From assembly GCA_027484685.1 (NCBI GenBank), contig JAIXSO010000007.1, forward strand, positions 1 through 64,000: a stretch of DNA of 64,000 bases. Direction: 5' to 3'. Shown one piece after another: positions 52,681 to 62,977 of this stretch. The stretch is from Bacteroidota bacterium. GTDB lineage: Bacteria > Bacteroidota > Bacteroidia > UKL13-3. How positions within the stretch are numbered: the first letter of the stretch is position 1; each line of letters opens with the position of its first letter. Under the pieces are notes generated by a model. The model saw only the letters and a list, made by a program, of their open reading frames with translations, was not told the origin of the DNA and searched no databases. The translations under genes and the position numbers were made by a program.

Positions 52681-53073
52681 TTATACTCTTCTGCTTTTTG
52701 GAGGACGACAACCGTTGTGAGGTAATGGTGTAATATCTTTAATAGATAGAACCTCTAAACCGCTAGCTTGCAAAGTACGGATCGCACTTTCTCTTCCACT
52801 TCCAGGTCCTTTAACAAAAACATCAATTTTTTTCATACCAGCATCTACAGCAACTTTAGCACATTCTGAAGCAGCAGTTTGAGCAGCATATGGAGTATTT
52901 TTCTTTGAACCTCTAAATCCCATTTTACCGGCAGAACCCCATGACACAACTTGACCAGTTGCATTGGTAATAGAGATAATTATATTATTAAAAGAAGCTT
53001 TAATATGAGCTTGACCATGTGTGTCAATCACAACAACTCTTTTTTTACTAACTTTTTTATTATTTGTAGCCAT
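52681..53073 (-). CDS. rpsK: Ribosomal protein S11
   Basis: A 130-residue S11 of the 30S platform. [21 protein letters not shown] (about 15-36) and [13 protein letters not shown] at the end are canonical. It lies between rpsM and rpsD in the alpha segment. Confidence 0.97.
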   Translation of the reverse strand: MATNNKKVSKKRVVVIDTHGQAHIKASFNNIIISITNATGQVVSWGSAGKMGFRGSKKNTPYAAQTAASECAKVAVDAGMKKIDVFVKGPGSGRESAIRTLQASGLEVLSIKDITPLPHNGCRPPKSRRV

Positions 53074-53094
53074 TATTTCTTTTTATGCTATTTA

Positions 53095-53472
53095 TTATTT
53101 AGTAACTTTCTTTTTACCTGCTACTGTTTTACGTTTGCCTTTTCTAGTACGTGAATTGGTTTTAGTTCTTTGTCCACGAACTGGTAAACCTTTACGATGA
53201 CGAAGACCACGATAACAACCAATATCTAACAAACGTTTAATATTTAATTGTTTTTCTGATCTTAATTCACCCTCAACTGTAATAAAATCAGTAATGTGTT
53301 TACGAATTGCACTCAATTCATCATCACTCCACTCACTTACTTTTTTATTAACGTCAATATTATTAGAATTTAATATTAACGTAGCAGTTGAACGTCCAAT
53401 TCCGTAAATATAGGTTAAACCTATTTCACCTCTTTTATTTTTTGGTAAATCTATACCTGATATACGAGCCAT
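53095..53472 (-). CDS. rpsM: Ribosomal protein S13
   Basis: A 125-residue S13 of the 30S head. [21 protein letters not shown], the [22 protein letters not shown] core (about 87-108) and a lysine-rich tail are canonical. It follows rpmJ closely. Confidence 0.97.
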   Translation of the reverse strand: MARISGIDLPKNKRGEIGLTYIYGIGRSTATLILNSNNIDVNKKVSEWSDDELSAIRKHITDFITVEGELRSEKQLNIKRLLDIGCYRGLRHRKGLPVRGQRTKTNSRTRKGKRKTVAGKKKVTK

Positions 53473-53481
53473 ATTATATTA

Positions 53482-53598
53482 TTATCCTTGACGTTGTTTA
53501 AACTTTGGGTTCTTTTTGTTAATTACGTAAACTCTACCTTTACGTTTTACAATTACACAATCCTCGCTGCGTTTCTTTACAGAAGCTCTTACTTTCAT
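53482..53598 (-). CDS. rpmJ: Ribosomal protein L36
   Basis: A 38-residue gene found by reading the 140-bp gap between rpsM and infA: it begins [20 protein letters not shown] and ends KFKQRQG. This is the L36 pattern. Cys14 is kept, but the remaining zinc-binding residues (C-x-x-C, H) of the C+ form are missing, so this is a C- (zinc-free) type. The stop at 53482-53484 lies 9 bases before the rpsM start. Confidence 0.94.
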   Translation of the reverse strand: MKVRASVKKRSEDCVIVKRKGRVYVINKKNPKFKQRQG

Positions 53599-53615
53599 TT
53601 CTTCTATTTATTTTT

Positions 53616-53834
53616 TTATTTGTATCTATAAATAATTCTTCCTTTTGTCAAATCGTATGGACTCATCTCACATGCAATTTTATCACCAGGTAAAATTTTA
53701 ATGTAATGCATTCTCATTTTGCCCGAAATATGTGCAATGATTTGATGTCCATTTTCTAACTGAACACGAAACATTGCATTACTTAAAGCTTCAACAATAA
53801 TACCGTCTTGTTTTATAACTGATTGTTTTGACAT
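53616..53834 (-). CDS. infA: Translation initiation factor IF-1
   Basis: A 72-residue OB-fold initiation factor that binds the ribosomal A site. It has the canonical core [28 protein letters not shown] (about 14-41) and [12 protein letters not shown] at the end. It directly follows secY here; the map gene that often intervenes in Bacteroidota is absent. A candidate promoter lies 16 bases upstream. Confidence 0.97.
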   Translation of the reverse strand: MSKQSVIKQDGIIVEALSNAMFRVQLENGHQIIAHISGKMRMHYIKILPGDKIACEMSPYDLTKGRIIYRYK

Positions 53835-53849
53835 TTTTTATTGGGGCTG

Positions 53850-53880
53850 CGAAAATAATATTTTATTTGAAATTATCAAC
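53850..53880 (-). promoter_or_regulatory. Candidate internal promoter before infA (alpha segment)
   Basis: On the minus strand GTTG (53877-53880) and TATTTTCG (53850-53857) are separated by exactly 19 bases; compared with TTTG-N19-TAnnTTTG each element has one mismatch. It fits initiation 10-16 bases before the infA start and would drive infA-rpmJ-rpsM-rpsK-rpsD-rpoA-rplQ. Confidence 0.5.
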
Positions 53881-53886
53881 AACTAA

Positions 53887-55230
53887 TTAAGCTGCTGTAT
53901 TACTTCCACTTCTTCCTTTAATTTTACCACTTTTCATTAATCCATCATATTGACGCATTAATAAATGACTTTCTATTTGTTGTAAAGTATCTAATACTAC
54001 TCCTACCAAAATTAGTAACGAAGTTCCTCCATAGAATTGAGCAAATTGACTGTTAATATTAAAAGCCCCTGCAAACGATGGTAATACTGCAACAAAAGCT
54101 AAAAATATTGCTCCAGGTAAAGTAATTCTACTCATAACATTATCAATGAAATCAGCAGTAGATTTGCCAGGTTTTACACCTGGTATAAAACCATTATTCT
54201 TTTTCATATCATCCGAAATTTGATTTGCATTAACAGAAATTGCAGTGTAGAAATACGTAAATAATACGATTAACAAACCAAAAGTCATATTATAAGCAAA
54301 TGATAACGGATTTGCAAAAGATGAAAGGAAGCTATTTGCCTCAACATTTGAAACAAACTGAGTAATATAGCCAGGAATAAACATTAACGCTTGGGCGAAG
54401 ATTATTGGCATAACACCTGCTGCATTTATTTTCAAAGGAATATATTGTCTAACACCACCAAACTGTCTATTTCCAACTATACGTTTAGCATATTGTACAG
54501 GAATTCTTCTTGTACCTTGAACTAATAATATAGTTATCATAATTACAGCAAATAAAGCAGCTAACTCTATCACGAAAATAACTAATCCACCACCACCAGT
54601 TGACAATTTAAAGTTAAATTCATCCCAAAAAGATATTGGTAAACGAGCAATAATACCAATCATAATGATTAGAGAAATACCATTTCCAATACCTTTATCA
54701 GTAATTCTTTCACCCAACCACATTACAAACATTGTACTTGCGGTTAAAATAATCATAGAACTAAAAGTAAACATGAAATCTGACACAACATCCGGAGAAA
54801 TTATTGCTGTAGGGTTAGTATTCTTAAGGTTTATAATAAAACCATAAGATTGAACAACAGTAATTGCAATAGTTAAGTAGCGAGTAATTTGATTTATTTT
54901 TCTTCTACCATCTTCACCCTCTTTTTGCATACGTTGGAAAGAAGGCAAGGCTAGAGATAATAACTGAACTACAATTGAAGCACTAATGTAAGGCATAATA
55001 CCTAAAGCAAAAATTGATGCTCTACCAAAAGCTCCACCTGCAAACATATTAATGATACCAAATAAACCACCATCTGCTTGCTTTGTATCTAACGAATTAG
55101 GATCAATGCCAGGTAAAGTTACGTAGCTACCAATTCGATAAACAAGTAATAACCAAAAAGTGATTTGAAGTTTATACCTTAAATCATCAATTTTCCAAAT
55201 GTTTTTTAATGTATCAAGTAATTTTTTCAT
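53887..55230 (-). CDS. secY: Sec translocon channel subunit SecY
   Basis: A 447-residue inner-membrane protein with ten helices, the protein-conducting pore of the Sec system. The start KKLLDTLKNIWKIDDLRYKL, PGIDPNSLD, the GIGNGISLIIMIGI stretch (about 187-200) and the plug region after helix 1 are typical. A long Asn/Gly-rich C-terminal tail follows the last helix. It lies between rplO and infA; the start is 3 bases from the rplO stop. Confidence 0.97.
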   Translation of the reverse strand: MKKLLDTLKNIWKIDDLRYKLQITFWLLLVYRIGSYVTLPGIDPNSLDTKQADGGLFGIINMFAGGAFGRASIFALGIMPYISASIVVQLLSLALPSFQRMQKEGEDGRRKINQITRYLTIAITVVQSYGFIINLKNTNPTAIISPDVVSDFMFTFSSMIILTASTMFVMWLGERITDKGIGNGISLIIMIGIIARLPISFWDEFNFKLSTGGGGLVIFVIELAALFAVIMITILLVQGTRRIPVQYAKRIVGNRQFGGVRQYIPLKINAAGVMPIIFAQALMFIPGYITQFVSNVEANSFLSSFANPLSFAYNMTFGLLIVLFTYFYTAISVNANQISDDMKKNNGFIPGVKPGKSTADFIDNVMSRITLPGAIFLAFVAVLPSFAGAFNINSQFAQFYGGTSLLILVGVVLDTLQQIESHLLMRQYDGLMKSGKIKGRSGSNTAA

Positions 55231-55233
55231 GTG

Positions 55234-55683
55234 TTAGATTTTAGCTATTGAACCCCCAACTGCTTCTATAGCCTTTTGAGCAGACGCTGAAAAAGCGTGA
55301 GCTTTTACTTCTACTGCTATGCTAATTTCTCCTCTACCTAATATTTTTACTAAGTCGTTTTTGCTTACAACACCATTTGCAACCAAAACATCAAAATCAA
55401 TTGATTTTAAGTTTTTTTCTGAAGCTAAGATTTGTAATCTATCAAGGTTGATTCCTACGTACTCAACTCTGTTTAAACTTTTAAATCCTATTTTAGGTAA
55501 ACGTCTATATAAAGGCATTTGACCTCCTTCAAAACCACGTTTAGTGCTAGTACCACTTCTAGAACCAGCACCCTTATGACCACGTGCAGCAGTTCCACCT
55601 TTTCCACTACCTTCACCTCTACCTACTCTTTTACCTTCTTTATGAACTGAACCAGCTGCTGGTTTTAAGTTATGTAAATTCAT
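55234..55683 (-). CDS. rplO: Ribosomal protein L15
   Basis: A 149-residue L15. The glycine- and basic-rich N terminus ([20 protein letters not shown], about 23-42) that threads into 23S rRNA and the [19 protein letters not shown] core are canonical. Confidence 0.97.
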   Translation of the reverse strand: MNLHNLKPAAGSVHKEGKRVGRGEGSGKGGTAARGHKGAGSRSGTSTKRGFEGGQMPLYRRLPKIGFKSLNRVEYVGINLDRLQILASEKNLKSIDFDVLVANGVVSKNDLVKILGRGEISIAVEVKAHAFSASAQKAIEAVGGSIAKI

Positions 55684-55695
55684 CGATTAATTTTT

Positions 55696-55875
55696 TTAAA
55701 TGTTTTCAACTTTTAATAAATGAGCAACTTTATTGATCATACCTAATACAGCAGGTGTTCCTTCAACCTCGCGAGATTGATTTAATTTAGAAAAACCTAA
55801 AGCTTTAATAGTACGTTTTTGACCCTCAGGTCTATCAATGATGCTTTTTACGTATGTTATTTTTACTTTAGCCAT
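55696..55875 (-). CDS. rpmD: Ribosomal protein L30
   Basis: A 59-residue gene in the gap between rplO and rpsE, read on the minus strand: it begins [20 protein letters not shown] and continues with [20 protein letters not shown], then [17 protein letters not shown]. This is the L30 fold pattern. Its ATG lies inside the last codons of rpsE, an overlap of 8 bases (55868-55875), so translation is coupled. Confidence 0.94.
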   Translation of the reverse strand: MAKVKITYVKSIIDRPEGQKRTIKALGFSKLNQSREVEGTPAVLGMINKVAHLLKVENI

Positions 55876-56404
55876 TGTTCACTTCTCCTCCATTAAAAAC
55901 TTTTTTCATTGAAATACCACGAGTATTAGCTATAGTAAACGCATCACGCATATTTAATAATGCATCAACAGTAGCTTTTACCACGTTGTGAGGGTTAGAT
56001 GAACCTTTTGATTTTGCTAACACATCAGTTACACCAGCACTTTCTAAAACAGCACGCATAGCACCACCAGCAATTACACCAGTTCCATGAGCAGCAGGTT
56101 TTAAAAATACTCTACCTCCACCATATTTTCCAGTTTGTTCGTGAGGAATAGTACCTTTTAAAACTGGAACTTTCATTAAATTCTTTTTTGCGTCTTCTAC
56201 ACCTTTGCTGATAGAATCAGTTACCTCATTAGCTTTACCTAAACCGTAACCAATAACACCATTTCCATCTCCAACTACAACTAAAGCTGAAAAGCTAAAA
56301 GTACGTCCACCTTTTGTAACTTTTGCTACACGGTTTATTGCAACTACTCTTTCTTTAAGCTCTATGTCGCTTGATTTTACTCTTTTTATATTTTCTGTAG
56401 ACAT
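55868..56404 (-). CDS. rpsE: Ribosomal protein S5
   Basis: A 178-residue S5 of the 30S subunit. It has the RNA-binding domain [19 protein letters not shown] (about 42-60) and [25 protein letters not shown] (about 97-121). The last codons overlap rpmD. Length is normal. Confidence 0.97.
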   Translation of the reverse strand: MSTENIKRVKSSDIELKERVVAINRVAKVTKGGRTFSFSALVVVGDGNGVIGYGLGKANEVTDSISKGVEDAKKNLMKVPVLKGTIPHEQTGKYGGGRVFLKPAAHGTGVIAGGAMRAVLESAGVTDVLAKSKGSSNPHNVVKATVDALLNMRDAFTIANTRGISMKKVFNGGEVNNG

Positions 56405-56457
56405 AATATTTATTGTTTTACTTTATGCTGATAACAACATAAAATGATAAAAGCAAT

Positions 56458-56805
56458 TTAAAACTTTAAACCTCCTTCGCGTGCACCATCAGCTAAACTT
56501 TTGATTCTTCCATGGTATAAATAACCATTTCTATCAAAAACAACTTCGGTAATGCCAGATGATATTGCTTTTTGTGCTATTTCTTTACCAACTCTAATTG
56601 ATAACTCAACTTTACAAACTTTCTCAGTAATTGAGCGTGATGAAGAAGACACTAAAGTCTTTCCTGCCACATCGTCAATAATTTGAGCATATATAGCTTT
56701 GTTGCTACGGAATACAGATAAACGTGGTTTAACAGGAGTACCTTTAATACGACCACGAATTCCTCTTTTTATTCTAGATCTGCGTAATTCTTTTTTGGTT
56801 GCCAT
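56458..56805 (-). CDS. rplR: Ribosomal protein L18
   Basis: A 115-residue L18, which binds 5S r[31 protein letters not shown] at the start and [25 protein letters not shown] at the end are canonical. It is separated from rpsE by 53 bases that contain no clear promoter. Confidence 0.97.
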   Translation of the reverse strand: MATKKELRRSRIKRGIRGRIKGTPVKPRLSVFRSNKAIYAQIIDDVAGKTLVSSSSRSITEKVCKVELSIRVGKEIAQKAISSGITEVVFDRNGYLYHGRIKSLADGAREGGLKF

Positions 56806-56813
56806 AACTTTTA

Positions 56814-57368
56814 TTATTTAGATGCTGTTTTACCCGCTTTTCTTCTTAGAACTTCACCAACGAACTTGATACCTTTACCTTTGTAAGGCTCAGGAGTACG
56901 TAATGAACGAATTTTTGCAGCTACTTGACCAATCAATTGTTTATCGGCACTTTCTAAGGTAATGATTGGGTTTTTACCTTTTTCAGTTTCAGTTTTCACA
57001 GTAATTTCTTTTGGTACTTCAAAATAAATATGATGCGAGAAACCTAATATTAAATCAAGAATGTTTCCTTCATTAGTTGCTTTGTAACCAACACCTACTA
57101 ATTCTTGTTTTTTGGTGTAACCTTGGGTAACACCTACAATCATATTATTTATTAATGATCTGTAAAGACCATGTAAAGCTCTATGTCTTTTATGGTCAGT
57201 TGGTCTTGTAACCAAAATCTCACCTTCATTTAAAGTAATTGTAATATCTGCATCAACTTGTTGATGTAATTCGCCTTTAGGACCTTTAACGGTTACTAAA
57301 TTGCTGTTGCTAATTTTAAAATCAACACCAGCTGGTAATTTTATTGGGGCTTTTCCTATACGTGACAT
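56814..57368 (-). CDS. rplF: Ribosomal protein L6
   Basis: A 184-residue L6 with its two duplicated domains: [17 protein letters not shown] and [11 protein letters not shown] in the first, [28 protein letters not shown] (about 139-166) in the second. Length is normal. Confidence 0.97.
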   Translation of the reverse strand: MSRIGKAPIKLPAGVDFKISNSNLVTVKGPKGELHQQVDADITITLNEGEILVTRPTDHKRHRALHGLYRSLINNMIVGVTQGYTKKQELVGVGYKATNEGNILDLILGFSHHIYFEVPKEITVKTETEKGKNPIITLESADKQLIGQVAAKIRSLRTPEPYKGKGIKFVGEVLRRKAGKTASK

Positions 57369-57387
57369 GAAATTATTCTCCTATTAA

Positions 57388-57786
57388 TTAATAAATGTAA
57401 CATAAAACTTCGCCACCAACATTTAGTTTTCTAGCTTCTTTGTCTGTCATTACACCTTTTGATGTAGTTAAAACAGCAATACCTAAGCCATTGATAACTC
57501 TAGGCATATTTTCAATACCTGCATATCTTCTTAAACCAGGGCGACTAACACGCTCTAATTTTTTAATTGCAGACGATTTTGTAATAGGATGATATTTTAA
57601 GGCAATTTTTATTGAACCTTGATGATTTGCTACGTCCTCAAATTTGTAATTTAAGATATAACCTTTTTCAAAAAGAACTCTTGTAATTTCTTTTTTCAAG
57701 TTAGACGCAGGAATTTCTACGATGCGATGATTTGCTTTGATAGCATTACGCAACCTTGTTAAGTAATCTGATATTGGATCTGTCAT
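57388..57786 (-). CDS. rpsH: Ribosomal protein S8
   Basis: A 132-residue S8, a primary 16S rRNA-binding protein and, in Escherichia coli, the translational repressor of the spc operon. TDPISDYLTRLRNAI at the start and GIAVLTTSKGVMTDKEARKLNVGGE at the end carry the conserved RNA-contact loop. It is preceded by the only wide gap of the super-operon (121 bp), which has a consensus promoter and a hairpin, so expression from rpsH onward may be controlled separately. Confidence 0.97.
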   Translation of the reverse strand: MTDPISDYLTRLRNAIKANHRIVEIPASNLKKEITRVLFEKGYILNYKFEDVANHQGSIKIALKYHPITKSSAIKKLERVSRPGLRRYAGIENMPRVINGLGIAVLTTSKGVMTDKEARKLNVGGEVLCYIY

Positions 57787-57805
57787 TATGTTTTTTGTTG
57801 TACTT

Positions 57806-57837
57806 GTTAGCAGTAAGCCAAGGGCACTCTTACTAAC
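57806..57837 (-). promoter_or_regulatory. Hairpin in the rpsH leader (possible r-protein autoregulatory site)
   Basis: On the minus strand GTTAG-TAAG pairs with CTTA-(CTG bulge)-CTAAC around an 11-base loop. It lies in the ~75-nt leader between the internal promoter and the rpsH start. A bulged helix just upstream of a ribosomal protein gene is the usual form of a repressor-protein binding site, and S8 is a known autoregulator in other bacteria, but this match is structural only. Confidence 0.4.
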
Positions 57838-57865
57838 TAAGTTGATTATAATTTATAAAGGGGTG

Positions 57866-57896
57866 CAAATATAATTATTTATACTCCTTTAGCAAA
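57866..57896 (-). promoter_or_regulatory. Internal promoter before rpsH (exact consensus)
   Basis: On the minus strand TTTG (57893-57896) and TATATTTG (57866-57873) are separated by exactly 19 bases, a perfect match to the Bacteroidota promoter TTTG-N19-TAnnTTTG. Transcription would start about 72-75 bases before the rpsH ATG and run through rplF, rplR, rpsE, rpmD, rplO and secY. Confidence 0.75.
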
Positions 57897-57907
57897 TTTA
57901 TTTTATA

Positions 57908-58177
57908 TTACCAAGAAGCCTTAGTAACACCAGGTATTTTACCCATAGAGGCTAATTCACGGAATTGATTACGACAAATACCGAAATCACTCATGTAACC
58001 TTTTGGTCTTCCTGTTAATTTACATCTGTTTTTTAAACGAACTGGAGAAGAGTTGCGAGGTAACTTTTGTAAACCTGCATAATCACCAGCTTCTTTAAGA
58101 GCTTTACGTTTTTCAGCGAACTGAGCGTTCAACTTTTCTCTTTTACGTTGACGAGCTTTTACTGATTCTTTAGCCAT
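57908..58177 (-). CDS. rpsN: Ribosomal protein S14
   Basis: An 89-residue S14 of the zinc-free type (no C-x-x-C pairs). [40 protein letters not shown] (about 38-61) and the [20 protein letters not shown] end are canonical for bacterial S14. Confidence 0.97.
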   Translation of the reverse strand: MAKESVKARQRKREKLNAQFAEKRKALKEAGDYAGLQKLPRNSSPVRLKNRCKLTGRPKGYMSDFGICRNQFRELASMGKIPGVTKASW

Positions 58178-58184
58178 TTGTTAA

Positions 58185-58748
58185 TTATTTATTTTGATTT
58201 TTGAAAGGTAAACCAAATTCTTTCAATAATGAAAGACATTCTTCATCTGTTGAAGCGGTAGTTACAAAGGTAATATCCATACCATTGATTCTGCTCACTT
58301 TTTCGATTACAATTTCAGGGAAAATGATTTGCTCTGTAATACCCATTGTATAATTACCACGGCTATCAAAACCTTTTTCATTTAACCCAGCGAAATCTCT
58401 AACACGTGGTAAAGAAACCGAAATTAATCTATCTAAAAACTCATACATTTTTACACCTCTTAAAGTTACGCGAGCTCCAATTGGAATATTTTTACGTAAT
58501 TTAAAATTAGAAATATCTTTTTTAGATTTTGTACCAACAGCTTTTTGACCTGCAATAGCAGTCATTTCAAGTAAAGCTTGATCAACTATTTTTTTATCTG
58601 ATACTGCAGCACCAACACCTTGGTTTAAACAAATTTTTACCAATTTAGGTACTTGCATTACATTTTTATATCCAAACTTTTCTATCATGGCAGGTCTTAC
58701 CTTGGCATCATAGTCTTGTTTTAATCTAGGAACGTATGTTGTTGTCAT
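58185..58748 (-). CDS. rplE: Ribosomal protein L5
   Basis: A 187-residue L5, a 5S rRNA-binding protein. [21 protein letters not shown] (about 33-53), [21 protein letters not shown] and the [23 protein letters not shown] loop are canonical. Confidence 0.97.
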   Translation of the reverse strand: MTTTYVPRLKQDYDAKVRPAMIEKFGYKNVMQVPKLVKICLNQGVGAAVSDKKIVDQALLEMTAIAGQKAVGTKSKKDISNFKLRKNIPIGARVTLRGVKMYEFLDRLISVSLPRVRDFAGLNEKGFDSRGNYTMGITEQIIFPEIVIEKVSRINGMDITFVTTASTDEECLSLLKEFGLPFKNQNK

Positions 58749-58752
58749 GTTC

Positions 58753-59091
58753 TTAATTAATTATATCTTGCGATTTTTTTGAAAATCTAACAGTTTTTCC
58801 TTCAGCATCTTTCTTACGACCGATTTTTGAAGCAACACCATTATTATCTAACACAGCTAAATTACTTATACTGATAGGTGCTTCTTTTTTAATGATTCCA
58901 CCTTGTTGATTTTGAGCATTAGGTTTAGTATGACGGCTAACTACGTTAATACCTTCAACTATAGCTTTATTTTTTGCAGTAATGATTTCTAAAACCTTAC
59001 CAGTTTTACCTTTATCATCACCAGCAATAACTTTTACGCGATCATCTTTCTTGATACGTAACTTTATTTTGTTGTTTACGTTTTTTTCCAT
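58753..59091 (-). CDS. rplX: Ribosomal protein L24
   Basis: A 112-residue L24 with the KOW motif ([29 protein letters not shown], about 8-36). It lies between rplN and rplE in the standard order. Confidence 0.97.
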   Translation of the reverse strand: MEKNVNNKIKLRIKKDDRVKVIAGDDKGKTGKVLEIITAKNKAIVEGINVVSRHTKPNAQNQQGGIIKKEAPISISNLAVLDNNGVASKIGRKKDAEGKTVRFSKKSQDIIN

Positions 59092-59093
59092 GA

Positions 59094-59462
59094 TTATAAT
59101 ACCTCCGGTGCTAATGAAACAATTTTCATGAATTGTTTTTCTCTTAACTCACGTGCAACTGGGCCAAATATACGAGTAGCACGAGGTTCATCTTGCGCAT
59201 TTAACAATACACATGAATTATCGTCAAAACGAATGTAAGAACCATCAGCTCTACGAACTTCTTTTTTAGTTCTAACAACAACAGCTTTAGAAACTGCACC
59301 TTTTTTAACTCCTCCTGAAGGTAAAGCTGACTTAACTGTAACTACAATTTTATCGCCTACAGAAGCATATCTTCTACCAGTACCACCAAGAACTCGGATA
59401 CATAATACCTCGCGAGCTCCACTATTATCGGCTACTTTTAGTCTTGATTCCTGTTGTATCAT
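59094..59462 (-). CDS. rplN: Ribosomal protein L14
   Basis: A 122-residue L14, one of the most conserved 50S proteins. [27 protein letters not shown] at the start and [26 protein letters not shown] at the end are canonical. Confidence 0.98.
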   Translation of the reverse strand: MIQQESRLKVADNSGAREVLCIRVLGGTGRRYASVGDKIVVTVKSALPSGGVKKGAVSKAVVVRTKKEVRRADGSYIRFDDNSCVLLNAQDEPRATRIFGPVARELREKQFMKIVSLAPEVL

Positions 59463-59466
59463 TTTA

Positions 59467-59736
59467 TTATTTAGCTTTTTCTACTATTTCTACTAATCTC
59501 CAACGTTTATCTTTACTTAATGGTCTAGTTTCCATTAATTTAACGATATCGTTCATGCTACTTTCATTTTTCTCATCATGAGCTTTAAAAGTAGAAGTCA
59601 TTTTTATGAATTTCCCGTATTTTGGGTGCATAACTTTACGTTCTACAGAAACAACAATTGTTTTTTGCATTTTGTTGCTTACTACTTTCCCAATAATAAC
59701 CTTACGTGAATTTCTATTCTCTGCTGTTATTTCCAT
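59467..59736 (-). CDS. rpsQ: Ribosomal protein S17
   Basis: An 89-residue S17 with the OB fold: [22 protein letters not shown] (about 13-34), [19 protein letters not shown] and [20 protein letters not shown]. Confidence 0.97.
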   Translation of the reverse strand: MEITAENRNSRKVIIGKVVSNKMQKTIVVSVERKVMHPKYGKFIKMTSTFKAHDEKNESSMNDIVKLMETRPLSKDKRWRLVEIVEKAK

Positions 59737-59751
59737 TTTGTTACAGTATAA

Positions 59752-59949
59752 TTAAGCAGTAGCTAACTGACGAGCTCTTTTTTCAGTAAGAATTCGTGCA
59801 ATAGTTTTTTTGCTTTCGTTTATCAATCTAGGATTTTCGATAGGTGAAACTGCATTTTGTAAAGATAACTTTGATAAATTCAAACGCTCATCTTTTAAAG
59901 CAATATTCAATTCTTTTTCCGATAATTCTTTAATTTCTTTATTATTCAT
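59752..59949 (-). CDS. rpmC: Ribosomal protein L29
   Basis: A 65-residue two-helix L29 that lines the polypeptide exit tunnel. IKELSEKELNIALKDERLNLSKLSLQN, then ENPRLINESKKTIARILTEKR, is the family pattern. Confidence 0.96.
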   Translation of the reverse strand: MNNKEIKELSEKELNIALKDERLNLSKLSLQNAVSPIENPRLINESKKTIARILTEKRARQLATA

Positions 59950-59951
59950 AA

Positions 59952-60374
59952 CTAGTTTCCGTTATAATCTGGTTTAACAATAAATTTGGTGATTACAGGT
60001 AACTTTTGAGCAGCTAAGCGCATTGCTTCTCTAGCTGTTTCCACTGGAACACCTTCTGCTTCAAATATAATTGTACCAGGCTTACAAACAGCTACCCAAA
60101 ATTCAGGAGCTCCTTTACCTTTACCCATACGAACCTCTGCTGGTTTTCTAGTCATCGGTTTATCAGGGAAAACTCTAATCCAAACTTGACCTTCTCTTTT
60201 CATGAAGCGATTTAAAGCAACACGAGCAGCTTCAATTTGCTTAGAAGTTAAGAAGCAAGTATCAAGTGCTTTTAATCCAAACGAACCAAAGGCAACAGTA
60301 AAACCTCTAGAGGCGTTACCTTTTACTTTACCTTTTTGTTGTTTCCTAAATTTTGTTTTTTTGGGCTGTAACAT
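59952..60374 (-). CDS. rplP: Ribosomal protein L16
   Basis: A 140-residue L16 near the peptidyl transferase centre. [16 protein letters not shown], the [41 protein letters not shown] core and [19 protein letters not shown] are canonical. Confidence 0.97.
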   Translation of the reverse strand: MLQPKKTKFRKQQKGKVKGNASRGFTVAFGSFGLKALDTCFLTSKQIEAARVALNRFMKREGQVWIRVFPDKPMTRKPAEVRMGKGKGAPEFWVAVCKPGTIIFEAEGVPVETAREAMRLAAQKLPVITKFIVKPDYNGN

Positions 60375-60409
60375 TTTTACAGTTATTTAATATTATTGAT
60401 AAAACTAAT

Positions 60410-61186
60410 TTATTTTTTTTCTCTTTTTGGCTTTCTATCGCCACCTCTACCTGCACCACCACGACTGTCTCTTCTGTCATCTCTTCTATCACCTCTTCTG
60501 TCTGGGCGTTGGTTTTGGCCTTTTGTTTCAGCTACACCTTGGTTAGGAGATAAATCTCTCTTACCATAAACTTCGCCTTTGCAAATCCATACTTTGATAC
60601 CAATTTTACCATACACAGTTAATGCTTCAGCAATTGTGTAATCAATATCAGAACGTAAAGTATGTAAAGGAGTTCTTCCTTCTTTGTACGATTCAGAACG
60701 AGCCATCTCTGCTCCACCTAAACGACCACTGATTGTAACTTTTATACCATCAGCACCCATTTTCATGGTGTTAGAAATAGCACCTTTCAATGCTCTTTTG
60801 TATGAAACACGAGCTTCAATTTGGCTAGCAATTTGTTCACCAACTAAAACCGCATCTAACTCAGGACGCTTAATTTCAAATATATTAATTGCAACGTCTT
60901 TTTTGGTTAATTTTTTGATTTCTTCCTTGATTTTATCAACCTCGGTTCCACCTTTTCCAATTATAATTCCTGGACGTGAGGTGTGAATAGTAATGATGAT
61001 ACGTTTAATTGTACGCTCAATAACTATTTTAGACATACCTGCTTTTACTATACGAGCACGTAAGTATTTTCTAATTTTCTCATCCTCAATTAATTTTTCG
61101 GCAAAATTTTTACCACCAAACCAATTGCTTTCCCAGCCTCTGATTATGCCTAAACGTAATGCTATCGGATTTACCTTTTGTCCCAT
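60410..61186 (-). CDS. rpsC: Ribosomal protein S3 with an Arg/Asp-rich C-terminal tail
   Basis: A 258-residue S3 of the 30S mRNA entry channel. [20 protein letters not shown], the KH domain [21 protein letters not shown] (about 73-93) and the canonical [30 protein letters not shown] core are present. The last ~45 residues are a repetitive [22 protein letters not shown] tail, longer and more charged than in Escherichia coli S3. The ATG overlaps the rplV stop by one base. Confidence 0.97.
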   Translation of the reverse strand: MGQKVNPIALRLGIIRGWESNWFGGKNFAEKLIEDEKIRKYLRARIVKAGMSKIVIERTIKRIIITIHTSRPGIIIGKGGTEVDKIKEEIKKLTKKDVAINIFEIKRPELDAVLVGEQIASQIEARVSYKRALKGAISNTMKMGADGIKVTISGRLGGAEMARSESYKEGRTPLHTLRSDIDYTIAEALTVYGKIGIKVWICKGEVYGKRDLSPNQGVAETKGQNQRPDRRGDRRDDRRDSRGGAGRGGDRKPKREKK

Positions 61187-61581
61187 TATACTTTAGAATT
61201 TTCTTTATCGTTTGTTGTTTCTACTGAATTATTAGCAACCATGCTATCAACTATTAAAGTGACATGGTTAGAACGTTTACGGATTCTATGTGCACGTCCT
61301 TGAGGAGCAGGTAAAACACGTTTCATCATTGCACCACCATCAACAAAAATAGTTTTTACATATAATTCGTTGTTTTCAGCACGTGAACCTTCGTTTTTTT
61401 GTTCCCAATTTGCTATTGCACTGCGTAATAATTTTTCAACGCGGTGAGCACTTTCCTTTTTATTATTGAAACGTAAAGTATTGAAAGCTTCTTCAACTCT
61501 TTTACCACGGATCAAATCTACAACTAACCTCATTTTACGAGGTGAAGTAGGACAATTATTTAATTTTGCTACTGCTTCCAT
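61186..61581 (-). CDS. rplV: Ribosomal protein L22
   Basis: A 131-residue L22 lining the exit tunnel. [26 protein letters not shown] (about 8-33) and [21 protein letters not shown] tunnel loop residues ([11 protein letters not shown]) are present. A short acidic tail follows residue 115. Confidence 0.97.
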   Translation of the reverse strand: MEAVAKLNNCPTSPRKMRLVVDLIRGKRVEEAFNTLRFNNKKESAHRVEKLLRSAIANWEQKNEGSRAENNELYVKTIFVDGGAMMKRVLPAPQGRAHRIRKRSNHVTLIVDSMVANNSVETTNDKENSKV

Positions 61582-61583
61582 TA

Positions 61584-61850
61584 TTAATCTTTCTTAACTG
61601 GATGTGATTTAAATGTACGTGTAGGAGCAAATTCACCTAGCTTATGACCAACCATATTTTCAGTAACATAAACAGGTATAAATTTATTGCCATTATGAAC
61701 AGCAAAAGTATGTCCTACAAATTCTGGAGATATCATTGATCTGCGACTCCAAGTTTTAATTACAGATTTTTTCTTTGCCTCATTCATAGCATCAACCTTT
61801 TTTTCAAGTTTGAAATCAATGAAAGGACCTTTTTTTAGTGAACGAGCCAT
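61584..61850 (-). CDS. rpsS: Ribosomal protein S19
   Basis: An 88-residue S19 of the 30S head. [48 protein letters not shown] (about 33-61) and [15 protein letters not shown] are canonical. Confidence 0.97.
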   Translation of the reverse strand: MARSLKKGPFIDFKLEKKVDAMNEAKKKSVIKTWSRRSMISPEFVGHTFAVHNGNKFIPVYVTENMVGHKLGEFAPTRTFKSHPVKKD

Positions 61851-61856
61851 ATTCTA

Positions 61857-62678
61857 TTACTTCTTACGCTTTTCGATGATAAATCTATTTGAATATTTTT
61901 TAGGTGTGCGGGTTTTGTAACCTTTTGATTTCATACCGTTACGAGAACGAGGATGACCTCCTGAAGCTCTACCTTCACCACCACCCATTGGATGATCAAC
62001 AGGATTCATAGCTACTGGACGAGTACGAGGACGAACACCTCTCCATCTGTTTGCACCAGCTTTACCTTTTCTTTCCAAGTTATGATCTGGATTTGAAACT
62101 TGGCCAATTGTAGCTGAACAAGCAACTAAAATCATACGAGTTTCACCAGAAGCTAATTTGATGATAGCATAACGACCATCTCTATTCAATAATTGAGCGA
62201 ATGAACCCGCAGAACGAACCAACTTTCCACCTCTGCCTGGTAACATTTCAATATTATGAATTAAAGAACCTAATGGAATTTCAGATAATGGTAAAGTATT
62301 ACCAATTTCAGGTGGCGCACCAGCACCGCTTTGAACTTTCTGACCTACTTGAAGGTTTTTTGGAGATAAAATATAACTTTTTTCACCATCAGCATATTGA
62401 ATTAAAGCAATACGAGCTGAACGATTTGGATCGTACTCAATTGTTAAAACAGTAGCTTCACCTTGTTTAGTTCTTTTAAAATCAACTAATCTATATTTTC
62501 TTTTATGACCACCACCAACATAGCGGATTGTCATTTTACCAGTGTTATTTCTACCACCAGATTTCATTAACGAAACCGTTAAAGATTTTTCTGGACTTGA
62601 AGCAGTTACCTCTTCAAATGTATTAGCAGACTTAAAACGTGTGCCTGGTGTTATCGGGTTAAATTTTCTAATTCCCAT
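61857..62678 (-). CDS. rplB: Ribosomal protein L2
   Basis: A 273-residue L2, a primary 23S-binding protein required for peptidyl transfer. [10 protein letters not shown] (about 59-68), the [26 protein letters not shown] stretch and [28 protein letters not shown] (about 214-241, including the conserved histidine) are canonical. Confidence 0.98.
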   Translation of the reverse strand: MGIRKFNPITPGTRFKSANTFEEVTASSPEKSLTVSLMKSGGRNNTGKMTIRYVGGGHKRKYRLVDFKRTKQGEATVLTIEYDPNRSARIALIQYADGEKSYILSPKNLQVGQKVQSGAGAPPEIGNTLPLSEIPLGSLIHNIEMLPGRGGKLVRSAGSFAQLLNRDGRYAIIKLASGETRMILVACSATIGQVSNPDHNLERKGKAGANRWRGVRPRTRPVAMNPVDHPMGGGEGRASGGHPRSRNGMKSKGYKTRTPKKYSNRFIIEKRKK

Positions 62679-62686
62679 TTTGTTTA

Positions 62687-62977
62687 TTAAACGTTTTGGA
62701 AGAAGTCAATTTTTTGATCTTCTTTAAGTGTAACAATAGCTTTTTTGAAAGCTGTTCTTCTGCCAGAGAATTGACCTCTTTTAGTAGATCTTGTTTTATT
62801 TTTACCTGCATAAACCATAGTACTGATTCCAGTAACGTTTACGCTATAAATTTTTTCAATCTCGCTAATAATCTCAGGTTTTGTTGCTTTTTTCTCAACG
62901 ATAAAAGCAAACTGATTTAATTTTTCACTAAGACGACTAAACTTTTCAGTGATAAGTGGCTTTTTAAGAATGCTCAT
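62687..62977 (-). CDS. rplW: Ribosomal protein L23
   Basis: A 96-residue L23, the docking site for trigger factor and SRP at the tunnel exit. [34 protein letters not shown] (about 3-36) and [27 protein letters not shown] are canonical. The start overlaps the rplD stop by one base (TAATG). Confidence 0.96.
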   Translation of the reverse strand: MSILKKPLITEKFSRLSEKLNQFAFIVEKKATKPEIISEIEKIYSVNVTGISTMVYAGKNKTRSTKRGQFSGRRTAFKKAIVTLKEDQKIDFFQNV

